Shown here: piece by piece, positions 1-7,685 of the stretch
How the letters are laid out: the number at the start of each line of letters is the position of its first letter
How positions within the stretch are numbered: the stretch's first letter is position 1
Made by a program: the position numbers and the translations under genes
Assembly (NCBI GenBank): GCA_937880175.1
Contig: CALFLO010000116.1
Span: 1-8,588 of the forward strand
DNA: 8,588 nucleotides
DNA from: an uncultured Gluconobacter sp.
GTDB lineage: Bacteria > Pseudomonadota > Alphaproteobacteria > Acetobacterales > Acetobacteraceae
Direction: 5' to 3'
The notes under the pieces: model-generated
The model's input: the letters and a program-made list of their open reading frames with translations, nothing else
Database searches by the model: none
Told to the model about the DNA's origin: nothing

Positions 1-891
1 TTCCATTGCTGGAACCGCTGGGGGCATGGCCTCATCAACATGCGCGAAGGCCTGAAATATTCCTGCGACGTCTATTTCTATGAAGTGGCGCGCCGGTGCG
101 GCATGGACCCGATCCAGGCCGTCGGTAATGCGATGGGACTGGGCGTGAAGCTGGGGATCGAACTTCCGCATGTCCGTTCTGGCGTCATTCCCACGCCGGA
201 ATGGCGGCAGAGACACGGCTTCCACTGGAACGGTGGTGATACGGTCAATGCAGGCATTGGTCAGGGCTTCGTGCAGGTGACGCCGCTCGCACTGGCGACC
301 TATGTGTCGCGGATTGCATCGGGGCGGGACGTTCAGCCCCATCTGTTGCGGGCGACTAACGATCAGCTTTCGGCAATGGCCTCCGTGGACGATGTGGCCA
401 AGGTTGATCTGCCGCCAGAATATCTGGACGTGGTGCGTGGCGGGATGTTCGCCGTCGTCAATGATCCGCATGGGACGGCCCCCAAGGCGCGGCTGGACCT
501 TCCCGGCATCCAGATGGCGGGCAAGACCGGTTCGGCGCAGGTGCGGCGCGTGTCGCGCGCGCTGCGTGAGTCCGGGCACTTCAATTCCATGAACCTGCCG
601 TGGGAATACCGCCCCCACGCGCTGTTCATCTGCTTTGCGCCGTACGACAATCCGAAATACGCGGTCTCGGTCGTCGTGGAGCATGGAAATGCGGGGGCGG
701 ACGAGGCGGCCCCGCTGGCCAAGCTCATCATGACCGACACCCTGCTGCGTGATCCCGCCAGTGACGTTCGGCCTCCTGCGCCAAGCGTTATGCCGACGCC
801 GTCACCCGTCGCAGAGGGAACGACGCCCGCGCCGACAGCTCCTGTTCCGGACGCACCTCCGGAACAGACGGCCCCGGGAGCAGCGCAATGA
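1..891 (+). CDS. mrdA: Penicillin-binding protein 2 (peptidoglycan transpeptidase), 3' part only
   Basis: This is the C-terminal 296 residues of a class B penicillin-binding protein; the start lies left of the window and the frame is open from base 1. PBP2 is an inner-membrane enzyme whose periplasmic transpeptidase domain cross-links peptidoglycan during cell elongation. Seen: the SxN-type motif appears as SCD (bases 61-69), followed by VYFYEVA as is usual in PBP2, and the KTG triad motif is intact in AGKTGSAQV (KTG at 523-531). The catalytic SxxK serine must lie upstream of the window. After the transpeptidase domain, from about base 751, comes a roughly 45-residue tail rich in Pro, Ala and Thr. 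The partner rodA follows with an ATGA overlap, which favours PBP2 over the septal paralogue FtsI. The family call is firm; the symbol rests on the rodA linkage. Confidence 0.95.
   Translation, partial: FHCWNRWGHGLINMREGLKYSCDVYFYEVARRCGMDPIQAVGNAMGLGVKLGIELPHVRSGVIPTPEWRQRHGFHWNGGDTVNAGIGQGFVQVTPLALATYVSRIASGRDVQPHLLRATNDQLSAMASVDDVAKVDLPPEYLDVVRGGMFAVVNDPHGTAPKARLDLPGIQMAGKTGSAQVRRVSRALRESGHFNSMNLPWEYRPHALFICFAPYDNPKYAVSVVVEHGNAGADEAAPLAKLIMTDTLLRDPASDVRPPAPSVMPTPSPVAEGTTPAPTAPVPDAPPEQTAPGAAQ
876..880 (+). promoter_or_regulatory. Ribosome-binding site of rodA inside the mrdA 3' end
   Basis: GGGAG lies 7 nt before the ATG at 888, within the last codons of mrdA. It supports this start over the in-frame ATG at 903 and fits coupled translation of the PBP2/RodA pair. 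Confidence 0.6.
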
Positions 892-2078
892 GACGGAACG
901 GCATGAACACGTTCGGCTTTCTCAAATCCGACCGCCGCCTCCTTCGGGCTGAACCCGATTTCCGACCGATGGCGCGCCTGCTTCAGGTCAACTGGCTTTA
1001 TGTCCTGCTGGTCTGCCTGCTGGCGGGCGTGGGTTATATCGCGCTGTATTCGGCTGGTGGTGGCTCGGCCAAGCCCTTTGCCGCGCCGCAGATGGTACGC
1101 TTCGGCTTTGGTCTGGTGATGATGATTGCCGTCTCGCTCGTCAGCCCGCGTCTTCTGCGCATGGCGGCGGTGCCGGTTTATCTGCTCTCGGTCACGTTGC
1201 TCGCGCTCGTGCTGCGCATGGGGCACGTGGGGAAGGGCGCGGAACGCTGGATCAATCTGGCGGGGATGCAGTTCCAGCCGTCCGAATTCGCCAAGATCGG
1301 CCTCGTGCTGATGCTGGCAACCTGGTTTCACCGCATCGGCAACGAGCGGATGGGCAATCCGCTGCGCCTGATCCCCCCCGCGCTTCTGACGTTGTTGCCG
1401 GTTCTGCTGGTGCTGAAAGAGCCCAATCTCGGGACTGCGACGATCATCGGTGTCATCGGGGCAACGCTGTTCTTCGCGGCCGGAATGCGGCTGTGGCAGA
1501 TCGTGCTGCTCGTGGCGCCGCTGCCTTTCATGGGCAAGCTGATCTACAGCCATCTGCACGACTATCAGAAGGCCCGGATTGATACCTTCCTGCATCCCGA
1601 GCATGATCCTCTGGGCGCGGGCTACAACATCATCCAGTCCAAGATCGCGCTTGGCTCTGGTGGGATGTGGGGCGAGGGATACCTGCATGGCAGTCAGGGG
1701 CAGCTGAACTTCCTGCCGGAAAAACAGACGGACTTCATCTTCACCATGATCGGGGAAGAGTGGGGCTTCGTCGGCGGCATTGCCGTCATTGCGCTGCTCG
1801 GAACGCTTGTCATGGGCGGCATGCTCATCGCCATCCGCAGTCGTAACCAGTTCGGGCGGTTGCTCGGCCTGGGCATTGCGATGGATTTTTTCCTGTATTG
1901 CGCGGTGAACCTGTCGATGGTCATGGGCGCCATCCCGGTTGGTGGTGTGCCTCTGCCGCTCATTTCCTATGGCGGTTCGGCCATGCTGACGATGATGTTC
2001 GGCTTTGGCCTGCTCATGTCCGCCTGGGTGCATCGCAATGAACGCGATCCGGGTCTGGATGAAGACGAGGACGACTGA
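888..2078 (+). CDS. rodA: RodA, SEDS-family peptidoglycan glycosyltransferase of the elongasome
   Basis: This is a 396-residue polytopic membrane protein of the SEDS family, close to the usual 370-400 residues. RodA polymerises lipid II into glycan strands and works in complex with PBP2, encoded just upstream. Seen: about ten hydrophobic segments beginning near residues 36-55; the conserved block GYNIIQSKIALGSGG (about 245-259); LPEKQTDFIF (about 276-285), whose Asp282 matches, from memory, the aspartate essential for polymerase activity; and VPLPLISYGGS (about 354-364). The C-terminus is strongly acidic (DEDEDD). The ATG at 888 overlaps the mrdA stop as ATGA and has GGGAG at 876-880, 7 nt upstream. 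A second ATG at 903 has no comparable site, so 888 is chosen. Translational coupling with mrdA is inferred. Confidence 0.96.
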   Translation: MRRNGMNTFGFLKSDRRLLRAEPDFRPMARLLQVNWLYVLLVCLLAGVGYIALYSAGGGSAKPFAAPQMVRFGFGLVMMIAVSLVSPRLLRMAAVPVYLLSVTLLALVLRMGHVGKGAERWINLAGMQFQPSEFAKIGLVLMLATWFHRIGNERMGNPLRLIPPALLTLLPVLLVLKEPNLGTATIIGVIGATLFFAAGMRLWQIVLLVAPLPFMGKLIYSHLHDYQKARIDTFLHPEHDPLGAGYNIIQSKIALGSGGMWGEGYLHGSQGQLNFLPEKQTDFIFTMIGEEWGFVGGIAVIALLGTLVMGGMLIAIRSRNQFGRLLGLGIAMDFFLYCAVNLSMVMGAIPVGGVPLPLISYGGSAMLTMMFGFGLLMSAWVHRNERDPGLDEDEDD

Positions 2079-2202
2079 TCCTTTCCACGCCGTCTCCATA
2101 AAGCCGTTATCTTTTTTCTTGAACCCTTTAGGCGTGTTCCGTAGGGCACTGCTCTGAGGATCGGCGGGCATTGGTCTGTCGCAGGCAGCGGAGAAGTCAC
2201 AG
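2079..2202 (+). other. Spacer between rodA and the membrane protein gene, no firm signal
   Basis: These 124 bases are the longest gap between genes in the window. They hold an AT-richer patch at about 2106-2131 with a run of six T (2112-2117) and a TTGAAC at 2119-2124 that could serve as a -35 box. The matching -10 position (2142-2147, TAGGGC) is poor. No GC-rich stem stands directly before the T run, so it is not a convincing intrinsic terminator. The gene downstream may be read through from mrdA-rodA or have its own weak promoter here; the sequence does not decide. Confidence 0.35.
2190..2193 (+). promoter_or_regulatory. Ribosome-binding site for the GTG start at 2203
   Basis: GGAG lies 9 nt before GTG. 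No ATG occurs in frame until residue 55, which is past the first membrane segment, so this site decides the start. The sequence around it is an imperfect direct repeat (TGTCGCAGGCAG at 2177-2188 and TGTCGCATTGCAGGCAG at 2204-2220). Confidence 0.5.
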
Positions 2203-3519
2203 GTGTCGCATTGCAGGCAGGTTCCGGCAGGATCGCCCCTCAGACTGACGAAGCGCCTGTCCGACTTTGTGTTCCCGGAGGGCAGGATCTCCGCGTCCCG
2301 GCTGGCATTCTGGGGGCTGGTTTTCGCGGTCGGCCTGTTTTTGCGACATCCCGGTGCCCTGCTGATGGCCCAGTTCTGGGGAGAAGACGCATGGGTCTGG
2401 TATCCGCAGGCCTATGAACAGGGCCTGACAAGTCTGCTCAATCCGGAAACGGGGTATTTTCAGACATTTCCGCGCCTGATCGGGCTTGTCGCGCAGGTTC
2501 TGCCCTTTCATCTGGCGCCGACCCTCTTCGCAGCCGTCGCGTTCCTGGTTGAGATCGCGCCCCCCCTGTTCCTGCTCTCCGAGCGTCTGGACCGGGTATG
2601 GCCCGACAGACTGTCACGCCTGCTGTTTGGCCTGTTCTATATTGCGCTCCCCAATTCCTATGAGGTGCAGGTCAATCTCACCAACTCACAGTGGCATCTC
2701 GCGATCCTTGCGTTTCTGGTTCTCCAGAGCACACCGGCACGGGGATGGCGTGGCCGCGCGTTCGACTGTGCCGCCCTGCTGCTGTCAGGGCTGACGGGAC
2801 CTTTCTGCGTTTTTCTGTTCCCTGTGGCCCTGCTGCGGTTTTTCGTGCTGCGGGACCAGGTGCGGCTGATGCGCCTTGCGCTCGTCAGCATCTGCGTTGC
2901 CTTTCAGGCCATCATCTATCTGCAGGCGGCGCATCAACGGGTCGGGACCGAACTCGGGGCATCCGTCATGACCGGGATGCGCATTATTGCCCTGAACATC
3001 GGGATCGGCCTTCTTTTCGGACAGCACGCCGCTGCTGATGTCGTGGGGTCTCAGCTCTGGTGGCTGCATCGTAGCCCGGCCGTGCTGATCTGCGTGCTGC
3101 TCGCCGCCGTGCTGGTCTATGCCTGCCGTCGCGGACCCTCGATGTTTCGGGAAGCATTGCTTGCTTCGGGGCTGACATTCGCCGCGGCCCTGGCCCATCC
3201 CCAGGTCTCGGTCGATCAGCCGCAGTGGCATATCATGCAGTATTCCGGCTGGAGCGACCGATATTACATCTTTGCGATGCTCACCCTGCTGGGGGCGTTT
3301 TTTATTCTTGCGAATGCCACGCGACGGCCTGTGAGGGCTGTGGGCGTGGCAGCGCTCGTATTCGTGATGGGAGCCTGTGTCCGGGACTGGCACTTCCCGT
3401 TCTTTCCGATGTCAGATTTCTATACGAAAGCGGCTGAGTTTGAACATGCTCCGGCTGGAACAGTCATCACCTACGGCATCCAGCCTTCGCCAATGACAGC
3501 ACAGATCCACAAGCGCTGA
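2203..3519 (+). CDS. Polytopic membrane protein of unknown function, GT-C glycosyltransferase-like layout
   Basis: I do not recognise a named family for this 438-residue protein. It has roughly 10-12 hydrophobic segments (for example about 34-54, 105-127, 189-213, 222-241, 355-371 and 378-393). A short soluble loop after the first segment carries an acidic pair, FWGEDAW (Glu61-Asp62), followed by GYFQTFPRLIG (about 84-94). The protein ends in a small hydrophilic tail (about 401-438). A first-loop acidic motif followed by many membrane helices is the layout of GT-C glycosyltransferases, which use polyprenyl-phosphate sugars and modify glycans on the outer face of the membrane. That function is inference only. 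The start is GTG at 2203, with GGAG 9 nt upstream; it is the first ATG, GTG or TTG after the in-frame stop at 2155-2157. The gene follows rodA on the same strand and converges with the helicase gene. Confidence 0.85.
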   Translation: MSHCRQVPAGSPLRLTKRLSDFVFPEGRISASRLAFWGLVFAVGLFLRHPGALLMAQFWGEDAWVWYPQAYEQGLTSLLNPETGYFQTFPRLIGLVAQVLPFHLAPTLFAAVAFLVEIAPPLFLLSERLDRVWPDRLSRLLFGLFYIALPNSYEVQVNLTNSQWHLAILAFLVLQSTPARGWRGRAFDCAALLLSGLTGPFCVFLFPVALLRFFVLRDQVRLMRLALVSICVAFQAIIYLQAAHQRVGTELGASVMTGMRIIALNIGIGLLFGQHAAADVVGSQLWWLHRSPAVLICVLLAAVLVYACRRGPSMFREALLASGLTFAAALAHPQVSVDQPQWHIMQYSGWSDRYYIFAMLTLLGAFFILANATRRPVRAVGVAALVFVMGACVRDWHFPFFPMSDFYTKAAEFEHAPAGTVITYGIQPSPMTAQIHKR

Positions 3520-3589
3520 GAACCGACGAGCCCCTCGCGTAAATCACAAGCGGGATGCTCTGCGACCCAGGTCTGGAATACGACGAAGA

Positions 3590-5626
3590 TTAACCGCTCA
3601 GCAGATCCGCCAGATCGTTCTGCACGGTAAAAGGCGAGGCAGTAGCAGCGACAGCCTCCAGAAGTGGTACGCCGCATGCCATTAGAAAATCCGCGATCCG
3701 GTCCAGTGTTTCGGGATCGCGTGTCGGATCATCTGCATTGCCCTGCGGCACCCAGATCAGGGTCTCGTACCGGGCCCGTGTCAGCAGGACGCGATAGGTG
3801 TTCAGCCGCCATAGCGCCGTTTCCCCAGATTTCACATTGGCCCATTTCGTGCCCGAGAAACGACGTGGCTGCCAGCGATCGCCTGAAGGCGCGCGGATCA
3901 GGTCTCCGTCCCAGCACAGCCCCACGAAATCCAGTTCCAGCCCCTGGATGGCAAACTCCGTCGCGCAGGTCTCCAGCGCGTCAGACGCCCGGATATCCCT
4001 ATCCGGGACCCAGCGGTTCAGAAACCACTGCGAGACGGCCTTGTCGTCCATATGCGGAACTTCACAGCCAAGCCCCTCGGCACGAAGGCGTTTCGCTTTG
4101 GAGCTTGCGACCAGCCCGCACCGGTACGTCCGGCGGGAGCGATAACGCAGCCCGGTCCGCAGATCATCCAGACTGCGTGTGAGCCGAAACGGCAGATCTG
4201 TTTGCCCGGCCAGACTTCGCGCTGTCTCGACGTCTCCATCCAATACGGCATTGACCCATCGGGGTGCTTTTTCTTCGCGCAGGGAGCGGATTGCCACCCC
4301 GAGATGCAAAAAGGGCTGTCGGCCTGCCGCAAGTATGGATGGAAGATGGGTCAGATCCCCGGTCCCGATCACGTCCGGAGCGGCCTCCACCAACCATGCC
4401 GGGCGGCTTAAAAGTGCCTCGCCCCAGCAGGCCAGACCGCCTTCACCATCATTGATTTCCTGTCCATGCCCGATCAGGCACAGAATGGCCGCAAACCCCT
4501 CATGCCGTCCCATAATATCCAGCAGATGCGCAGGCTCGGACTCCGTCAGCTTCACATGGCGCTGCTGGCTTTTGCGTACGGCCTGAGCCTGCGTCCAGCA
4601 GCGCTGGGCCTCGTCAATGACCATGATCTGCTCCGGCGGACATTCCGCCAGACGCCCTACATAGTGATCGCGGAACTTCGTCAGGGACTGGATTGTGGAC
4701 TCCATCCGCTGCTCCACGAGGGGACGCTTCTGTCCCCGGCTGACCGTATCGCGCGTCAGGGCTTCCCGCAGTACCGAAACAAGAGTGGGGTTGCCGGTCA
4801 GGAACGTCGCACCCGTCCCGTCACCCCCATCCGCAAAGGCTGCTTTCAGACCACACAACGTCTTGCCCGCGCCCGGAATACCCGAGACGAACACGATGAC
4901 CTTACGCTCTTCCGTCCGGGCCTTTTCCAGAATGCTGGCGATGCAGTACGAGGTCTGCGTCAGGTTTGTCGCATCGGCACGAGCGGTGTGGATATCGGCA
5001 ACGCTGTGCGTCGCGTAAATCTGCCGTGCCGCTTCCACAATGCTCGGGACCGGATCGTAAGGGGCATGTTCCCACTGCGCAGGGATCAGCGGATTTGCGG
5101 CATGAGCCGTCTGCGCTGCCAGCGTGGTCAGGAGCGTTTTCAGCCCGGTCGCATTAACGCGCTGAACTTCTGTGACGCCCAGTGGAAGCAGAAGCGGCGT
5201 TGTCTGGGCGCGGGGCAGCGCATCCGTGGCGACCAGAACGGGAATGAGCGGGTGTGTCCGGCTGGCGGCATGAAAATCCAGCAGGTCGAGCGCATAGCCT
5301 TCCGTCTGGGAGAGGGCTGACGCATCGAAACTGGATGAGCCGATCTTGAATTCCAGCACGTAAATCGCGCCGGGCGACACCAGAACCGTGTCGATCCGTC
5401 CGCCAAGCCGCGGGATCGGGAACTCGAACAGAACCTGCCAGTCCTGTGCGTTGGGAATTGTCGGGAGAATATCGCGCAGAAGATCGATCTGCGCGTCCCA
5501 GGCATGGACCTGCTGCGGCTCACCCTGGAAACGGTTCTGCACCACCTGATGGGCCAAAGCGGCGCAGAGTTGGTCTGGGGGAGTGTGAAGGAACGTGGTG
5601 ACGGATCCGGACCACCACGCTCCCAT
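3590..5626 (-). CDS. DUF2075-type SF1 helicase with N-terminal PD-(D/E)XK nuclease-like domain
   Basis: This 678-residue protein joins two modules. Residues about 40-135 look like a PD-(D/E)XK nuclease: Asp79 in GGRIDTVLV, Glu92 and Lys94 in VLEFKIG, and a RecB-style QxxxY (Gln107-Tyr111). Residues about 240-640 are an SF1 helicase of the DUF2075 type: Walker A GIPGAGKT (249-256), Walker B VIDEAQR (336-342), the motif III-like GHGQEINDGEGG (386-397), QGLELD (561-566, motif V) and RVLLTRAR (612-619, with the likely arginine finger). All key residues are present, so an active ATP-driven nucleic-acid enzyme is expected; the substrate is unknown. It could serve DNA repair or phage defence (inference). 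The ATG at 5626 lies 4 nt after the glyS stop, with GAGGG 8 nt upstream, so it is probably co-transcribed with glyQS. It is a cytoplasmic protein; no membrane segment or signal peptide is seen. Confidence 0.9.
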   Translation of the reverse strand: MGAWWSGSVTTFLHTPPDQLCAALAHQVVQNRFQGEPQQVHAWDAQIDLLRDILPTIPNAQDWQVLFEFPIPRLGGRIDTVLVSPGAIYVLEFKIGSSSFDASALSQTEGYALDLLDFHAASRTHPLIPVLVATDALPRAQTTPLLLPLGVTEVQRVNATGLKTLLTTLAAQTAHAANPLIPAQWEHAPYDPVPSIVEAARQIYATHSVADIHTARADATNLTQTSYCIASILEKARTEERKVIVFVSGIPGAGKTLCGLKAAFADGGDGTGATFLTGNPTLVSVLREALTRDTVSRGQKRPLVEQRMESTIQSLTKFRDHYVGRLAECPPEQIMVIDEAQRCWTQAQAVRKSQQRHVKLTESEPAHLLDIMGRHEGFAAILCLIGHGQEINDGEGGLACWGEALLSRPAWLVEAAPDVIGTGDLTHLPSILAAGRQPFLHLGVAIRSLREEKAPRWVNAVLDGDVETARSLAGQTDLPFRLTRSLDDLRTGLRYRSRRTYRCGLVASSKAKRLRAEGLGCEVPHMDDKAVSQWFLNRWVPDRDIRASDALETCATEFAIQGLELDFVGLCWDGDLIRAPSGDRWQPRRFSGTKWANVKSGETALWRLNTYRVLLTRARYETLIWVPQGNADDPTRDPETLDRIADFLMACGVPLLEAVAATASPFTVQNDLADLLSG

Positions 5627-5630
5627 GGCT

Positions 5631-7685
5631 TCAGCCCTCGATCTGGCCGAAATCGGCGATCAGGGCCGTCGTCGCGCGGAAGCGGGACAACAGTCTGAGG
5701 CGATTGGCCCGCACCTCCGGTTCCGGCGCATTGACCGTCACGGCTTCGAAGAACCGATCCAGCGTCGGACGCAGGGCCGCAATGGCCTGCATCGCATCGG
5801 TGAAACGCTCTTCCTTCAGGGCCGTCTCGATTGCGGGGACGGCCTGATCCAGACCGGCGGCCAGAGCGCGTTCCTCGTCCTGCGTATAGAGGGTCGGATC
5901 GGGCGCGCCGGTATGCGGGCCGTCCTTCTTGTCCTCGATGCGCAGAATGTTGGCGGCACGCTTGGCGGCGGCGAGCAGGTTGCGTCCGTCTTCCGTCTGG
6001 ATCATCTCTGACAGCGCCGAGGTCCGGGCCAGAAGCCGGACCAGATCGCCATCCAGACCATCGGTCAGCATGGCGGCAAGCACGTCATGTCGCTCGCCTT
6101 CGCTGCGAAGCTGCACGCGCAGACGCTCGGCAATAAAGTCCGGCAGCTTGGCCAGTTCACCGCCCGTCCGGCCATTCGCGGCCTGTGCGAACAGTGTCGT
6201 CAGATCCAGACGCAGCCCGTTGTCACGGATGGTGCGGATGATGCCGAGTGCCGCACGACGCAGCGCATACGGATCCCCCGAACCGCTCGGCAGCTCGCCA
6301 ATGGCAAAGAAACCGGCCAGCAGGTCCAGCCGGTCCGCGAGTGCTACTGCCACCGAAACCGCGGCTTTTGCGGTCTCATCGGACTGACCGCGCGGCAGGT
6401 AATGCTCGGCCACGGCGCGGGAGACGGGCTCGTCTTCACCATCATGTGCTGCGTAATAGCCGCCCATGACGCCCTGAAGTTCCGGAAACTCGCCAACCAT
6501 ACCGGTCGTCAGATCGGCCTTGGCCAGTAGACCTGCGCGTACTGCTTGATGAATTTGCAAGCTATCGAGTCCCATGGCTTCCGCCACGCAGCCCGACAAC
6601 ATCTCTATCCGCTCGGCGCGCTCGGCCTGCGTGCCCAGCTTGGCATGGAACGTCACCGCCGCCAGCGCCGGAACGCGGTCAGCCAGTTTGGTCTTGCGGT
6701 CCAGGTCCCAGAAATGCCGGGCATCGGCAAACCGGGCGCGGAGCACGCGCTCATTGCCCGCCGTGGTCAGCTTGCCGCCATCCTTGAACGGCAGATTGCC
6801 GATGAAGGCGAAATACGGTGCAGCCTTGCCGTCTGGATTGCGCAGCGCGAAATAGCGCTGGTTGATCCGCATGGAGACCTGCATCACTTCGGCCGGAAGA
6901 TCCATGAACGCAGCGTCGATTTGACCCAGAAGCGGGACCGGATATTCGACCAGCCCGCAGACCTCATCAACCAGCCCGTCATCCTGCACAACCGTAATGC
7001 CATGCTGGTCCGCCAGACGTGCCACACCCGTGCGCACCATGTCGCGGCGGCTGTCCATGTCCACGATGACCGAGCGGGTTTCAAGCTCGTCCTGCCACTG
7101 TTGGCCCGACAGGATCTCGAACGCGCCCGGAGCAAGGAAGCGATGGCCTTCGGAGAGGTTGGACGCCTTCAGTCCGTGCGCGTCATCCCCGTCGCGGGCG
7201 AGGGCGAATGGCACGACATGCCCGTCCAGCAGACAGGCGATCCGGCGGAGCGGGCGCACCCAGGTGAAGTTCGAACCCGCACCCCAGCGCATGGATTTGG
7301 GCCAGGGGAACTTCCACAGCAACTCGGGCACGGCCTCGGCCACGCGGCTTTCCGCGCTCACCGGGTCGAGCGACTTGTTCAGAACCCAGAAGCCGTTTTC
7401 CAGCGTCAGATCCGCCGGTGTGACGCCATGCTTGCGGGTGAAGCCTTCCAGCGCCTTTTCCGGTGCACCTTCACGCGGGCCGCGTTCGGACACGCTGCGT
7501 GCCGGGATTTCGGCATCGACATTCAGGATCGCTGCAATACGGCGGGCGCCGAAAAACGTGCGCAGATCACGCGGGTTCAGGCCGTCGAGCGCCTTGGTCA
7601 GCAGCGAACCCAGATCGTTTGCCGCCCGCGCCTGCATGCCGGAGGGGATTTCCTCGCTGAACAGTTCTATAAAAAGTTCAGCCAT
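5631..7685 (-). CDS. glyS: Glycyl-tRNA synthetase, beta subunit
   Basis: This is the 684-residue beta subunit of the alpha2beta2 bacterial glycyl-tRNA synthetase (E. coli GlyS is about 690 residues). It supplies tRNA recognition to the catalytic alpha subunit encoded upstream. Seen: the N-terminal signature LFIELFSEEIPSGMQARA; the strongly conserved block KADLTTGMVGEFPELQGVMG (about 389-408); the GDPYALRRAALGIIR helix (about 470-484); and a helical C-terminal region (about 560-684) in the place of the DALR-type anticodon-binding domain. The frame is open to an earlier ATG at 7736, but that would add a basic, proline-rich 17-residue leader. The ATG at 7685 fits the family N-terminus and has AGGAGG 9 nt upstream. 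It overlaps the glyQ stop by 8 nt, so the subunits are probably made in step. Confidence 0.97.
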   Translation of the reverse strand: MAELFIELFSEEIPSGMQARAANDLGSLLTKALDGLNPRDLRTFFGARRIAAILNVDAEIPARSVSERGPREGAPEKALEGFTRKHGVTPADLTLENGFWVLNKSLDPVSAESRVAEAVPELLWKFPWPKSMRWGAGSNFTWVRPLRRIACLLDGHVVPFALARDGDDAHGLKASNLSEGHRFLAPGAFEILSGQQWQDELETRSVIVDMDSRRDMVRTGVARLADQHGITVVQDDGLVDEVCGLVEYPVPLLGQIDAAFMDLPAEVMQVSMRINQRYFALRNPDGKAAPYFAFIGNLPFKDGGKLTTAGNERVLRARFADARHFWDLDRKTKLADRVPALAAVTFHAKLGTQAERAERIEMLSGCVAEAMGLDSLQIHQAVRAGLLAKADLTTGMVGEFPELQGVMGGYYAAHDGEDEPVSRAVAEHYLPRGQSDETAKAAVSVAVALADRLDLLAGFFAIGELPSGSGDPYALRRAALGIIRTIRDNGLRLDLTTLFAQAANGRTGGELAKLPDFIAERLRVQLRSEGERHDVLAAMLTDGLDGDLVRLLARTSALSEMIQTEDGRNLLAAAKRAANILRIEDKKDGPHTGAPDPTLYTQDEERALAAGLDQAVPAIETALKEERFTDAMQAIAALRPTLDRFFEAVTVNAPEPEVRANRLRLLSRFRATTALIADFGQIEG
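5635..5639 (-). promoter_or_regulatory. Ribosome-binding site of the nuclease-helicase gene inside glyS
   Basis: On the minus strand GAGGG occurs 8 nt before the ATG at 5626, inside the last codons of glyS. The glyS TGA (5631-5633) falls between site and start, an arrangement typical of coupled or re-initiated translation. Confidence 0.55.

Noticed and set aside
1..891. The partial penicillin-binding protein as FtsI (PBP3) rather than PBP2.
   Set aside because: The SCD motif followed by VYFYEVA and the immediate coupling to rodA fit PBP2; ftsI normally sits in the division cluster beside murE.
2106..2147. T run at 2112-2117 as a rodA terminator, and TTGAAC (2119-2124) with TAGGGC (2142-2147) as a promoter.
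   Set aside because: No GC-rich stem abuts the T run, and the -10 candidate matches the sigma-70 consensus at only two positions.
363..2171. A 602-codon open frame on the minus strand opposite mrdA and rodA.
   Set aside because: It lies wholly antisense to two firmly identified genes. Its product is a His/Gln/Arg-rich mixture with no recognisable domain, as expected from a GC-biased third codon position read backwards.
3520..3589. Possible two-way terminator in the gap between the convergent genes: an imperfect stem, GAGC (3528-3531) with GCTC (3557-3560) and an inner CC(T)CGC/GCGGG pairing.
   Set aside because: The stem has a bulge and an internal loop, and no T run follows on either strand, so it does not meet the pattern of an intrinsic terminator.
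4466..5320. A 284-codon open frame on the plus strand opposite the nuclease-helicase gene.
   Set aside because: The opposite strand carries all helicase motifs in one uninterrupted frame. This one shows none and has Arg/Gln-rich low-information sequence.
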